Shown here: positions 25,157-34,446 of the stretch, in pieces | Numbering within the stretch: position 1 is the stretch's first letter | Layout of the letters: the number at the start of each line of letters is the position of its first letter | DNA from: an uncultured Monoglobus sp. | GTDB lineage: Bacteria; Bacillota; Clostridia; Monoglobales; Monoglobaceae | Length of the DNA: 64,000 nucleotides | NCBI GenBank assembly: GCA_947624305.1 | Contig: CANQKC010000011.1 | Span: 1-64,000, forward strand | Direction of reading: 5' to 3' | Notes under the pieces: model-generated | What the model was told of the DNA's origin: nothing | What the model saw: only the letters and a program-made list of their open reading frames with translations | The model's database searches: none | Position numbers and translations under genes: made by a program

Positions 25157-25165
25157 TGGTATAAT
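25157..25165 (+). promoter_or_regulatory. Extended -10 promoter of the AraC regulator
   Basis: TGGTATAAT is an extended -10 box 36 bp before the start codon; the -35 region is poor. Confidence 0.5.
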
Positions 25166-25200
25166 AAGAAAAATTATATTTTTCGGCGGAGGTGATTTGA

Positions 25201-26022
25201 TTGCTTGACGACAAGATCAGAATTTCCACTGTCAGGCGCGACAAAAGCCACAAAACCAGACCGCATTTCCATCGCGACAACGAGATATATTTTCTTGAGG
25301 AAGGAAAAAGCAAATTGTTTGTTGACACAAAGCTTTACAGCCTGACCGAGGGCAGTCTGGTTTTTATCAGAAGCGGAAGAATACACAAGACTTTGGCGGG
25401 AGATAATAACAGTCATGTGCGGACGGTGCTTATGTTCCCGGACAGCGTCATGCGCGAGCTTGCCGAGTGCGGCGACAGCGAGCTGAATTTTGAGAATTTT
25501 GACTCGATCATCGTCCATGTTCCGGAAATAATGCTGAGCCGCGTAAAGCAAATGTTCCGCGACATTGAAAGCGAGCTGTATTCTCCGGACTGCATGTCCG
25601 ACCTCATGATAAGGGGCATGGTGATAAACATGCTGATAAACATGCTGCGGCGTTACAGTCGCCAGTCATACGAGTACCGCTCGGAGCAGGACATGCTCGA
25701 CGACGTGATAAGAGGCGCGATCGACTATATCAGAATGAATTACAGCAGCGGCATAAGCCTCGGCGAGACGGCGAGCCATGTGAATATGAGCCCGACTTAT
25801 TTTTCAAAAAAATTTAAGCGCGAAACCGGAGTCGGCTTTAAAGAATATCTGTGCAAATACCGTTTGAGAAAGGCCGAGAAGCTGCTGCGCAGCGAGGACT
25901 TCGTTTCGATAACCGACGTGGCCGAAAAATGCGGCTTCGGCGACAGCAACTATTTCGCCACCGCGTTTAAATCGGAGTACGGCATGCCGCCAAACCGGTT
26001 CAGGCACCTGTCGGACGGATGA
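25201..26022 (+). CDS. AraC-family transcriptional regulator with cupin sensor
   Basis: This 273-residue protein has an N-terminal cupin-like sensor (about 15-90: RPHFHRDNEIYFLEEGKSKL, TEGSLVFIRSGRIHKT) and a C-terminal pair of helix-turn-helix motifs (SLGETASHVNMSPTYFSKKF, SITDVAEKCGFGDSNYFATA, FKSEYGMPPNRFR). It starts at TTG with GGAGGTGA five bases upstream. No sugar-use genes lie beside it, so its target and ligand are unknown. It converges with spoIIM with no gap at all: the two stop codons abut. Confidence 0.93.
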   Translation: MLDDKIRISTVRRDKSHKTRPHFHRDNEIYFLEEGKSKLFVDTKLYSLTEGSLVFIRSGRIHKTLAGDNNSHVRTVLMFPDSVMRELAECGDSELNFENFDSIIVHVPEIMLSRVKQMFRDIESELYSPDCMSDLMIRGMVINMLINMLRRYSRQSYEYRSEQDMLDDVIRGAIDYIRMNYSSGISLGETASHVNMSPTYFSKKFKRETGVGFKEYLCKYRLRKAEKLLRSEDFVSITDVAEKCGFGDSNYFATAFKSEYGMPPNRFRHLSDG

Positions 26023-26751
26023 TCACCCGAACGCGCTGAATATGCCGTAGAGGCTGCGCATCATTCCGTGGCCTATAACGCTTTCAAAGCCCGCGCCCGC
26101 GAGCGACGCCGCGAGATAGAACGCGAAACACATGAGAATTTCTGCGAGACCTTTGGGGCTTACGGCGATCAGGGGGATTTTAAAGCGGCGTTTTGACTTG
26201 CCTTTGTGCTTCGGAACGGCGCGGCTCTCAAGCCGAGTCTGCCGCGACGCCGCCAAAAACCATACCGAGGCTGTAAGCGTGGCAACGTTGCACAAAACGA
26301 CCGAAACCAGCGCGAACGCGGCGCCCTTTATGCCGTAGCGCGCGATGAAGAACGCGGCGGAAAAGCCCATGCTGAACCCTTTAAACACCAGCCTTGCCAA
26401 AGCGAACGGATAAAATATCGGAACAATCCCGGAGACCGCGATAATGATCCCGGTGACGATAAGGGGCGGAAGCGAGGCCTTGAAAATCTCGCCCGCGGAC
26501 GCGCCTATCAACATTGAGCCGCCGAAATAATTCTGCATGTACGCGAAAACCGCGTTTTTATCTTCAAGGCTCATGCTTATGTATGCGGCGGCGCCCATGA
26601 CCGCGCCGAGAGTGATCAAAACGGCGCAAAGCGCGATCGTTCCGCGGTTTTCAAACATAAACCTGCGAACCGCGCTTCCGAAACGTTTCGATGAGCGTTC
26701 TGCGGCGGGCGCGGCGGGATAAAGCGGCCCGCTTTTTACAAGATCGTTCAT
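26023..26751 (-). CDS. spoIIM: Stage II sporulation protein M family
   Basis: This 242-residue membrane protein has a cytoplasmic head, a first helix (TIALCAVLITLGAVMGAAAY) and the SpoIIM block ARLVFKGFSMGFSAAFFIAR, then YGIKGAAFALVSVVLCNVAT. Further helices follow around a basic loop (KHKGKSKRRFKIP). SpoIIM works with SpoIID and SpoIIP in peptidoglycan remodelling during engulfment. A GGGAGG site precedes the ATG. Neither spoIID nor spoIIP is in the window; other SpoIIM-fold proteins exist, so the role is likely but not certain. Confidence 0.83.
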   Translation of the reverse strand: MNDLVKSGPLYPAAPAAERSSKRFGSAVRRFMFENRGTIALCAVLITLGAVMGAAAYISMSLEDKNAVFAYMQNYFGGSMLIGASAGEIFKASLPPLIVTGIIIAVSGIVPIFYPFALARLVFKGFSMGFSAAFFIARYGIKGAAFALVSVVLCNVATLTASVWFLAASRQTRLESRAVPKHKGKSKRRFKIPLIAVSPKGLAEILMCFAFYLAASLAGAGFESVIGHGMMRSLYGIFSAFG

Positions 26752-26865
26752 GGATGACCTCCCGTGTTCAGAATATGCGGCGCCTCGTCGGCGCGCATTT
26801 AAGCTTATTCAAAAGCCGCGCCGAATATGATTATTACATTAAATTAAACGAAAGAAGGAAAATAT

Positions 26866-27888
26866 ATGGACACAATCGAACTGCTTAAAAGACTGACAGA
26901 GCCGCGCGGCGTGAGCGGAAACGAAAAGCCCGCCGCCGAGGCGGCTGCCGAACTGCTGAGCGAATACTGCGGCGAGACGAGCCGCGACAGCATGGGGAAT
27001 CTGCTCGGGATTGTCCGCGGAACAAACCCCGATAAAAGGATAATGCTCGAGGCACATTTGGATCAGGTGGGCTTTATAGTCACGGAAATTCAGGAGGGCG
27101 GATTTTTGAAGTTCGCGGCCGTGGGCGGCGTGGACGCCAGAATTTTGCCAGGACTTAAGGTGAAGATTTTCGGGAAGCGAGAGATCTTCGGCGTTGTTGA
27201 CGCGCCCGACGAGCCGCCCGAAAAGACTCCCGAGATCAAGGATATGAGGATATTCACGGGATATGAGGAAGAAGAGCTTAAAAAAATTGTGAAAATAGGC
27301 GATCACATAGCCTATGACTATGAGCTGACCGAGCTGCTTGACGGAAATCTCTGCTCGGGCGCTATGGACAACCGCGCGGGCATGGCGGTCATGCTGTCGG
27401 CACTGGAGCGGCTTAAAGGAAAATCCCTCGCCGCCGATATATACACCATGTTTTCCACTCAGGAGGAGGTCGGTCTGCGCGGCTCCCGAACGGGCGCGTT
27501 CGCGGCAAGGCCCGATCTCGCGATCGTGGTCGACGTGACGCACGGCACCACGGTGGACTCCGAAAAGGATACGGGCGTGTTTGACCTCGGCAGCGGAGCG
27601 GTGATACTCCGCGGTCCGAGCGTTGACTATGACAAAAGTCTCGAGCTGATCGAGGTTGCGGAAAACAACAATATTCCGTATAAGATCGAGGCCGCGGGCG
27701 GAGCGTCCGGAACCACGGCCTGGGCTATCCAGATCGCGGGCGGGGGCGTGCCGACGCTGCTTATCTCGATACCGCTGCGGTACATGCACACCAATGTCGA
27801 GGTTCTGAAAACCGCCGACGTCGAGGCAGCCGCCGCTTTGACCGCCGCGGCAGTCGAGCATTTTTCAAAAGCATGGGAGGCGAAATGA
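26866..27888 (+). CDS. M42 family metallo-aminopeptidase
   Basis: This 340-residue di-zinc aminopeptidase has every ligand block in place: MLEAHLDQVGF (His), GAMDNRAGMAV (bridging Asp), STQEEVGLRGS (catalytic and ligand Glu), VVDVTHG (Asp) and LRYMHTNVE (His). M42 enzymes form dodecameric tetrahedral shells and trim peptides from the N-terminus. The ATG has GAAGGAA upstream. Its stop overlaps the start of a second, altered M42 gene. Confidence 0.95.
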   Translation: MDTIELLKRLTEPRGVSGNEKPAAEAAAELLSEYCGETSRDSMGNLLGIVRGTNPDKRIMLEAHLDQVGFIVTEIQEGGFLKFAAVGGVDARILPGLKVKIFGKREIFGVVDAPDEPPEKTPEIKDMRIFTGYEEEELKKIVKIGDHIAYDYELTELLDGNLCSGAMDNRAGMAVMLSALERLKGKSLAADIYTMFSTQEEVGLRGSRTGAFAARPDLAIVVDVTHGTTVDSEKDTGVFDLGSGAVILRGPSVDYDKSLELIEVAENNNIPYKIEAAGGASGTTAWAIQIAGGGVPTLLISIPLRYMHTNVEVLKTADVEAAAALTAAAVEHFSKAWEAK

Positions 27889-28874
27889 TGAGCGGAGTTA
27901 ATTTTGAGTTTATGAAAAAGCTGTCGGAGGCGTTCGGCGTGTCGGGCAGAGAGAACGAGGTTCGAGATTTGATAAAAAACGAGATCGAGCCGTACTGCGA
28001 GTCGGTCACGACCGACGGGCTCGGCAATCTTATCGCCGAAAAAGGCGGAGAGGGCGAAAGGCTCCTGCTGACCGCGGCGATGGACGAGCCCGGATTTATA
28101 ATAACCAATATTAAAGAGGGCGGCGGCGCGTTTCTGGACTTTGCTGCGGTGGGCGCGGTGAAGCCCCACACGGTGATCTCGGAATCGGTGACTGTGGGCG
28201 ACAGAAAGCTGCCCGGAATAATTTCCCTCAAGGCGGTTCATTTGACCACCAAGGAGGAGCGCGAAAAGCCGCCCGCGCTCAAGGACTTGTTTATTGACAT
28301 TGGCGCGGACTCGAAGGCGGCGGCGGAGGCCGCCGTGACCCTCGGCGATTACGCGGCGTTTAAGAGCCGCTATGTTGAGCTCGGCGAAAACCGCGTGAGC
28401 GGAAAGGCAATCGCGCGGAGCGCCTGCTGCGCCGTTCTCGCGGCGCTGATAAGGGACGAGGCGGATCGGCCCTTGACCTGCGTTTTCACGGCGCAGAAGC
28501 AGACGGGTGTCCGCGGCGCGAGGCTGAGCTTCGGCGAAAATTTCAAAGAGGCCGTGATAATCGACACTCTCGAGGACGAGCGGGCAAAGCTCGGAGACGG
28601 CGTTTCGGTTCCGCGAATAGTCGGCGAGACCTGCGTTGACGCGGATGTCGCCGAAAGGCTTGAGGCGGCAGCCGAGGACGCGGGAAAGCTCTGCTGCTTC
28701 GCCAAAAAGAACAGCGTCAGCGACATTGAGGGAATAAGCGTCAGCGGCGGCGGAATACGCTGCGCCGAGCTTGATATTCCCATGCGCAACAAGAACACCG
28801 CCTCGGAGATCGCCGACAAGCGCGACATCGCGGCGGCCTATGAGGTTTTGAAAAAATATATTAAAGACGCGTAA
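27885..28874 (+). CDS. M42 peptidase-like protein, predicted inactive
   Basis: This 329-residue protein is collinear with M42 peptidases: FMKKLSEAFGVSGRENEVRD at the start, a VKPHTVISES domain and TGVRGARLSF. The metal and catalytic residues are mostly replaced: AHxD is AAMD, DNR is ARS, QEE is QKQ, and the late RYxH is RNKN. Only the Asp of VIIDTLED remains. It is in frame, full length and coupled (ATGA overlap) to the intact enzyme, so it is kept by selection, probably as a partner or regulatory subunit. A GGGAGG site supports the start at 27885. Confidence 0.88.
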   Translation: MMSGVNFEFMKKLSEAFGVSGRENEVRDLIKNEIEPYCESVTTDGLGNLIAEKGGEGERLLLTAAMDEPGFIITNIKEGGGAFLDFAAVGAVKPHTVISESVTVGDRKLPGIISLKAVHLTTKEEREKPPALKDLFIDIGADSKAAAEAAVTLGDYAAFKSRYVELGENRVSGKAIARSACCAVLAALIRDEADRPLTCVFTAQKQTGVRGARLSFGENFKEAVIIDTLEDERAKLGDGVSVPRIVGETCVDADVAERLEAAAEDAGKLCCFAKKNSVSDIEGISVSGGGIRCAELDIPMRNKNTASEIADKRDIAAAYEVLKKYIKDA

Positions 28875-28891
28875 GCGTGAAAGGAACGATC

Positions 28892-31510
28892 ATGGACAGA
28901 AAAAAATTATTGATTATAGACGGCAACAGCATTTTAAACAGGGCGTACTACGGAATAAGGCCGCTCACCGCGCCCGACGGCACACCGACCAACGCCGTTT
29001 ACGGATTTTTAAACATTATGCTGAAATACCTCGACGAGGAGACCCCGGACTATCTGGGAGTGGCCTTTGATCTTAAGGCCCCGACCTTCCGCCATAAGAT
29101 GTATGACGCGTACAAAGCCCAGCGCAAGCCGCCCGAGCCCGACTTTCTGGCGCAGATTCCGCTTATAAAGGAGGTCCTTGCGGCCATGGACTGCAAATGC
29201 GTGGAGCTTGAGGGCTTTGAGGCGGATGATATTATCGGCACGATCTCCCGCGTGTGCGACGAGAGCGGCATAGACTGCTCGATTTTGACGGGCGATAAGG
29301 ACGATCTGCAGCTCGCGTCAGACAGCACCGTGATAAAGCTGGTCGTGACCCGGCGCGGCAGCACCGACACAACGCCCTATGACAGGGCGGCGGTCATTGA
29401 GGAATACGGCGTGACCCCGACGGAGTTCATCGACGTAAAGGCGCTGATGGGCGACCCCAGCGACAATATCCCCGGCATTAAGGGCGTTGGCCCGAAAACC
29501 GCGTTCGCGCTTGTTCAAGAGTATAAGAGCCTTGACAATATTTATGACAAGATCGACGAGTTAGAGGTGACGGCCGCGGTCAGGAACAAGCTCAAGGGCG
29601 GGAAAGAGGAGGCTTATCTCAGCAAAACGCTCGCGACGATCGTGCGCGACGTGCCAATTGATTTCGCGCTTGAGGATTATGCCTACAAGACCCCCGACGG
29701 CCAAAAGCTCAAGGAACTGTTCACGCGCCTCAACTTCAAGTCGTTTATGAAGCGTTTCAACTTCTCTCCCGCCGCCGAGAAGGAGCCCGAAAAGATCAGC
29801 GCCGAGAGCAGCCCGATCACGCCCGACAAGGCGGTGGAGCTTATCAAAAGCGCCGGAAGCGTGTGCTATATTTTAAACCATGACACGGGGCGTATGACCT
29901 TCTCAGCGGGCGGCGATGACGCGGCGCATGTGTTTGAGCCCGACAAAACGGCGCTTGAAAAAATATTCGCCGACGGCGACATAAAAAAGACGGGCTATGA
30001 CTTAAAGCGCGATATACTTTACTTAAATTCAAAAGGCGTCGGATACGAGGGGCTCGGCTTTGACGCGCTTATTGCCGCGTATATCGATGATCCTGTCAGA
30101 AGCAAGTATGACATTGACCTTTTGTGCCTTGACTATCTGGGCATGACCCTGAGCGGTTCGGGCACAGAAAACGAGGGCCAGATCTCGATGGACAGCGGGT
30201 TTGATGACGAGGACAAGCTTGATGCCTGCGTCCTCGCGGCGGTGCGAGGGCTGAGCCGCGTGTTTTCCGAAAGGCTCGGGAAACACGGTCAGGAGAGCCT
30301 TTACTATGACATAGAGCTGCCGCTTATCAAGGTTCTGGCCGATATGCAGATAACGGGAATGTACGTTGACAAAAACGAGCTTTCGGCCTTCGGCGAAAAG
30401 CTGAAGTCGAGGATCGAGGTCCTGACCGAGAAGATATATGAATACGCGGGCGAGGAGTTTAACATAAAATCCCCGTTCCAGCTGGGCGATATTTTGTTTG
30501 AAAAGCTTGCCCTGCCCCACGGCAAAAAGACAAAGCGCGGCTATTCCACCAACATAGAGGTGCTTAAAAAGCTCTCGGGCTCGCACCCGATAATCGACGC
30601 GGTGATAGAGTACCGCTCGCTTACCAAGCTTGACTCGACCTATGTCGACGGGCTTATAGCGGTCATCAACAAAAAGACGGGCCGCATCCATTCGAGCTTT
30701 AACCAGACCGTGACAGCCACCGGACGAATAAGCAGCACTGAGCCGAATTTGCAGAACATTCCGGTGCGCACCGAGCTGGGCCGCGAGATACGGAAAATGT
30801 TCGCCGCCGAGGGCGAAAAGGTTCTGGTCGACGCCGACTATTCGCAGATCGAGCTGAGAGTTCTGGCCGACATATCGGGCGACAAAAACATGCGCGCCGC
30901 CTTCCTTGACGGAGCCGACATACACACCCGCACCGCGGCGCAGGTTTTCGGCGTGCCGATAAACGAGGTGACGACCACCATGCGCTTCAGGGCCAAGGCG
31001 GTAAATTTCGGAATAGTTTACGGCATCGGCGCGTTTTCCCTGGCGCAGGACCTGAAGGTCACTCGCAAGGAAGCCGACAAATATATCAACGATTATTTGA
31101 ATTATTATAAGGGTGTTGACGAGTACATGAAAAATATTGTCGAAAAGGCCAAGGAGGACGGCTATGTCAGCACCAAATACGGACGCCGCCGCTACATGCC
31201 CGAGCTTAAGGCGAGCAACGGCATAACCCGCGCCTTCGGCGAGAGAGTCGCGCGCAACGCGCCCATTCAGGGAACCGCGGCGGATATTATAAAGATCGCC
31301 ATGGTTAACGTCTATCGGCGGCTCAAGGCCGAAGGGCTCAAATCCAAGCTCATTCTTCAGGTCCATGACGAGCTCATTGTCGAGGCCGAGCCCGAGGAGC
31401 GCGAAAAGGTCGAGGTCATCCTGCGCGAGGAGATGCAGAACGCCGCAAAGCTCAAGGTGCCGCTGACGGTTGACCTTAACTCGGGCAAGCGCTGGTACGA
31501 TACAAAATAA
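28892..31510 (+). CDS. polA: DNA polymerase I
   Basis: This 872-residue protein has a 5' nuclease domain (residues 1-290: LLIIDGNSILNRAYYG, GFEADDIIGT, GVGPKTAFALV). The following 3'-5' exonuclease-like domain lacks the DxE motif and so is probably not proofreading. The polymerase domain carries motif A (VDADYSQIELRVLA), motif B (RFRAKAVNFGIVYGIG) and motif C (LQVHDELIVEAE). I start it at ATG 28892 with AAAGGA upstream. It repairs gaps and removes RNA primers. Loss of proofreading residues is common in Firmicutes. Confidence 0.98.
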   Translation: MDRKKLLIIDGNSILNRAYYGIRPLTAPDGTPTNAVYGFLNIMLKYLDEETPDYLGVAFDLKAPTFRHKMYDAYKAQRKPPEPDFLAQIPLIKEVLAAMDCKCVELEGFEADDIIGTISRVCDESGIDCSILTGDKDDLQLASDSTVIKLVVTRRGSTDTTPYDRAAVIEEYGVTPTEFIDVKALMGDPSDNIPGIKGVGPKTAFALVQEYKSLDNIYDKIDELEVTAAVRNKLKGGKEEAYLSKTLATIVRDVPIDFALEDYAYKTPDGQKLKELFTRLNFKSFMKRFNFSPAAEKEPEKISAESSPITPDKAVELIKSAGSVCYILNHDTGRMTFSAGGDDAAHVFEPDKTALEKIFADGDIKKTGYDLKRDILYLNSKGVGYEGLGFDALIAAYIDDPVRSKYDIDLLCLDYLGMTLSGSGTENEGQISMDSGFDDEDKLDACVLAAVRGLSRVFSERLGKHGQESLYYDIELPLIKVLADMQITGMYVDKNELSAFGEKLKSRIEVLTEKIYEYAGEEFNIKSPFQLGDILFEKLALPHGKKTKRGYSTNIEVLKKLSGSHPIIDAVIEYRSLTKLDSTYVDGLIAVINKKTGRIHSSFNQTVTATGRISSTEPNLQNIPVRTELGREIRKMFAAEGEKVLVDADYSQIELRVLADISGDKNMRAAFLDGADIHTRTAAQVFGVPINEVTTTMRFRAKAVNFGIVYGIGAFSLAQDLKVTRKEADKYINDYLNYYKGVDEYMKNIVEKAKEDGYVSTKYGRRRYMPELKASNGITRAFGERVARNAPIQGTAADIIKIAMVNVYRRLKAEGLKSKLILQVHDELIVEAEPEEREKVEVILREEMQNAAKLKVPLTVDLNSGKRWYDTK

Positions 31511-31568
31511 CAATTTGGTTACATTATGCTAATTATTGGGTTATTTTCATAATCACGGACATATTATG

Positions 31569-31577
31569 TGATATAAT
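31569..31577 (+). promoter_or_regulatory. Extended -10 promoter of coaE
   Basis: TGATATAAT lies 38 bp before the coaE start; no clear -35 box is present. Confidence 0.5.
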
Positions 31578-31615
31578 ACAATCGGATTATTTTTGAAACA
31601 AAGGAGTGACGGCGT

Positions 31616-32215
31616 TTGATCCTTGGGCTGACCGGCGGCACGGGTGCGGGAAAGAGCGCGGCGGCGGAAATGTTTCGCGGCCTCGGCGCTTATGTCTGGG
31701 ACGCCGACAAAATATCGCGCGGTATTCTGGAAAAGGGCAATCCCGCTTATTGCGAGACCGTGCGGCGGTTCGGAAAAGGCGTTTTAAACGCCGACGGGAC
31801 CGTTAACAGAAAGGCTCTCGCGGCGATCGTGTTTAACGACAAAAAAGAGCTTGAGGCCTTAAATCAGATCACTCACAAATATATTTTTGAGGAAGCGGAG
31901 CGGGAGATAGGCGCCGCCGTGAAAAGCGGCAAATACCCCGTTGTCGTGATCGACGCGCCGCTGCTGTTTTCCGACGATTTTAAGATCAGATACGACAGGT
32001 CCGCCGCGGTCATCGCGGATGACGAGATACGGATAAAACGGATAATGAGACGCGACGGCATGACGAGGGGTGAGGCGGAGGCGCGCATGAAGAACCAGCT
32101 CTCAAACGCCGAGCTTATCGCCCGCGCGGATTATGTCATAGAGAACAACCGCGGCGTCCGCGAGCTTGAGCAAGAGGTCAAAAACCTTTATGAAAGGCTG
32201 ATTAAACAAATATGA
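31616..32215 (+). CDS. coaE: Dephospho-CoA kinase
   Basis: This 199-residue enzyme performs the last step of coenzyme A synthesis, phosphorylating dephospho-CoA. The P-loop GLTGGTGAGKSAAAEMFRGL is at residues 4-23, then VWDADKISR, VVVIDAPLLFSD, and the lid IKRIMRRDGMTRGEAEARM. It begins with TTG, which places M-ILGLTGG at the family start, and AAGGAG lies nine bases upstream. The stop overlaps the next gene by 4 nt. coaE often neighbours polA, as here. Confidence 0.96.
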   Translation: MILGLTGGTGAGKSAAAEMFRGLGAYVWDADKISRGILEKGNPAYCETVRRFGKGVLNADGTVNRKALAAIVFNDKKELEALNQITHKYIFEEAEREIGAAVKSGKYPVVVIDAPLLFSDDFKIRYDRSAAVIADDEIRIKRIMRRDGMTRGEAEARMKNQLSNAELIARADYVIENNRGVRELEQEVKNLYERLIKQI

Positions 32216-32868
32216 GACAATCAACACGCGGCAGACCGGTCGGCCGCAGACCATATGCCCGCAGACGAAAAAAAAACCGCGGCTGTGTGACGGCGGTATT
32301 CATAATCACCATTATCGCGCTTATAATATACGGCGGGTTCCGCCTTTACGGAATGATCGACGACCGTCTGGCGGCTTGGGGGAACGAGCTTATGCAGCGC
32401 CAGTACCCGGTCAAATACGAGAGCGTCGTGGAAAAATACGCCGACAAATACGATGTGGACAAGTACCTGATATACGCGGTGATAAGAACCGAGAGCAAAT
32501 TCGACCAATACGCGGTGTCGGACGCGGGCGCCTACGGGCTCATGCAAATTCAGGAGGAAACCGCCTCGGACTGCGCCAAAAAGCTTGATATGAGGCTTGA
32601 CCTGCCAGACGATCTGTATCAGCCGGATATTAACATACATATCGGAACATATTATCTGTCATGGCTGCTTGAGCGTTACGACGGCAGCATAAGCGTGGCG
32701 GTCGCGGCCTACAACGGAGGCATAGGAAACGTTGACGAGTGGCTGAAAAGCGAGGAATATTCCGACGGCAGCGGAGGACTTGACAACATTCCGTTTTCCC
32801 AGACTGCGGGCTACGTCGAGGGAGTCAACAGCTCATACGAAAAATATAAAGAATTATATAATAAATAG
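32212..32868 (+). CDS. SLT-family lytic transglycosylase
   Basis: This 218-residue membrane-anchored enzyme has a basic N-terminus, one membrane segment (residues 24-48) and a goose-lysozyme-like SLT domain with the catalytic Glu in YAVIRTESKFDQYAVSDAGA, then YGLMQIQEETA and VAVAAYNGGIGNVDEWL. It cleaves peptidoglycan glycan strands outside the membrane. It is coupled to coaE by an ATGA overlap, a linkage often seen in Clostridia. Confidence 0.94.
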   Translation: MRQSTRGRPVGRRPYARRRKKNRGCVTAVFIITIIALIIYGGFRLYGMIDDRLAAWGNELMQRQYPVKYESVVEKYADKYDVDKYLIYAVIRTESKFDQYAVSDAGAYGLMQIQEETASDCAKKLDMRLDLPDDLYQPDINIHIGTYYLSWLLERYDGSISVAVAAYNGGIGNVDEWLKSEEYSDGSGGLDNIPFSQTAGYVEGVNSSYEKYKELYNK

Positions 32869-32875
32869 CGAATAC

Positions 32876-32937
32876 GCGGATATTATCCGCCCGAAACACA
32901 ATCTTTCAGCAAACCGCGGAGCGGAATTATCCGTCCG
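32876..32937. repeat. GCGGATATTATCCGC palindromic repeat, two units
   Basis: A 15-bp palindrome GCGGATATTATCCGC (32876-32890) is followed by a degenerate unit GCGGAATTATCCGTCCG (32921-32937). Related units occur at 48662, 50277 and 56534. They sit in intergenic space only. Confidence 0.7.
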
Positions 32938-32974
32938 AAAATAATATTCTATAAACCGAAAGGAGCAAAAAACC

Positions 32975-34387
32975 ATGTCAAAAACACTGCTTAATAAAAA
33001 CAACAATAACAAATTTTCCGAACTGACCGCGGCAGAGGCCAAGAGCATGAACGCCTACTGCGAGGATTACAAAGCTTTTCTTGACAAGGCCAAGACCGAG
33101 CGCGAGTTCGCTCACGAGGCGGGAAAATATCTCGAGGACAACGGCTTTAAGCCGCTTGAGTCAAAGGACAAGCTGAAGCCCGGCGACCGCGTTTATACCA
33201 TAAACCGCGGCAAGGGCGTGCTGGCCGCGGTGATCGGCGCGCGGCCTATAACCGAAGGCGTCACGATCGTGGGTGCGCACATTGACTCGCCCCGTCTTGA
33301 CTTAAAGCCCAACCCGCTGTATGAGGACGGCCACTTCGCCTTTTTTAAGACCCATTACTACGGAGGAATAAAAAAATACCAGTGGACGACCGTTCCTCTG
33401 GCGCTCCACGGCGTGGCGACGCTCGAGGACGGGACCCAGATCAAGATAAGCGTCGGCGAGAAAGACGGCGACCCGACATTTATGGTGACCGATCTTCTTA
33501 TCCACTTTGCCAAGGACCAGATGCAGAAAAAGCTTATTGAGGCAATTCCCGGCGAGAGCCTGAACATAATTCTCGGAAACGCCGAGTATGACGGCAAGGA
33601 CGATGAGGGCGAGGAAATAAAGGAAAAGGTAAAATACAACATATTAAAGCTGCTCAGCGACAAATACGATATTTGCGAGGAGGACTTCATCAGCGCCGAG
33701 ATAGAGGCGGTTCCCGCGTACAAGGCAAAGGATCTTGGTCTTGACCGCAGCATGGTCGCTGCCTACGGCCATGACGACCGCGTTTGCGCGTACGGCGCTT
33801 TAAGGGCGGTGGCCGATCTGAACAGACCGACCCACACCGCCGTGTGCCTGCTGGTTGACAAAGAGGAGATCGGCAGCGTGGGCAATACGGGCATGCGCTC
33901 GAGATATTTTGAAAACACGCTGGCAAAGATAATCGACAAGCGCGAGGACGGTTACAGCGATCTCAAGCTGCGCGAGACCATGTCAAACTCGGTATGCATT
34001 TCGGCTGACGTGTGCGCTGCCTTCGATCCGGGCTGGCCCGAGGCGGCAGAGAAGCACAACATTCCCGTTATCAACGGCGGCCTCGGCGTTATGAAATACA
34101 GCGGCTCGGGCGGCAAAAGCGGCGCCAGCGACGCGGGCGCGGAGCTCATGGCCAAGCTGAGAAAGATATTTAACGAAGGCGGCATAAAATGGCAGGCGGG
34201 AGAGCTCGGCAAGGTTGACGGCGGAGGTGGCGGCACGATCGCGGGCTTTGTCGCGAACCTTGACATTGAGGTCGTCGATGTCGGCGTTCCTCTGCTTTCG
34301 ATGCATTCGCCGTATGAAAGCGCCGGAAAGCTTGATATTTACATGGCCTATAAGGGCTACAAAGCGTTTTTTGACAGAAAGGATTAA
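32975..34387 (+). CDS. M18 family aminopeptidase
   Basis: This 470-residue zinc aminopeptidase has the M18 blocks VGAHIDSPRLDLKPNPLYED (His and nearby residues), AAYGHDDRVCAYGAL (bridging Asp), LLVDKEEIGSVGNTGM (catalytic Glu pair) and a final PLLSMHSPYE (His). M18 enzymes release N-terminal acidic or neutral residues from peptides. The GAAAGGAG site is good. It stands alone, 106 bp after the transglycosylase gene. Confidence 0.95.
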   Translation: MSKTLLNKNNNNKFSELTAAEAKSMNAYCEDYKAFLDKAKTEREFAHEAGKYLEDNGFKPLESKDKLKPGDRVYTINRGKGVLAAVIGARPITEGVTIVGAHIDSPRLDLKPNPLYEDGHFAFFKTHYYGGIKKYQWTTVPLALHGVATLEDGTQIKISVGEKDGDPTFMVTDLLIHFAKDQMQKKLIEAIPGESLNIILGNAEYDGKDDEGEEIKEKVKYNILKLLSDKYDICEEDFISAEIEAVPAYKAKDLGLDRSMVAAYGHDDRVCAYGALRAVADLNRPTHTAVCLLVDKEEIGSVGNTGMRSRYFENTLAKIIDKREDGYSDLKLRETMSNSVCISADVCAAFDPGWPEAAEKHNIPVINGGLGVMKYSGSGGKSGASDAGAELMAKLRKIFNEGGIKWQAGELGKVDGGGGGTIAGFVANLDIEVVDVGVPLLSMHSPYESAGKLDIYMAYKGYKAFFDRKD

Positions 34388-34446
34388 AGGCGGGGCGGAA
34401 ATATTCCGCCTTGCCCGAAAATATACATGAAAGGTGAGGCAAACTT

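Noticed and set aside
26839-27861. 340-residue frame on - opposite the first M42 gene
   Set aside because: Covers the same bases as a gene with all catalytic motifs; composition is typical of an antisense shadow.
30029-31513. 494-residue open frame on - opposite polA
   Set aside because: Antisense to the conserved polymerase domain; no motif and no ribosome site. It is a codon-bias artefact.
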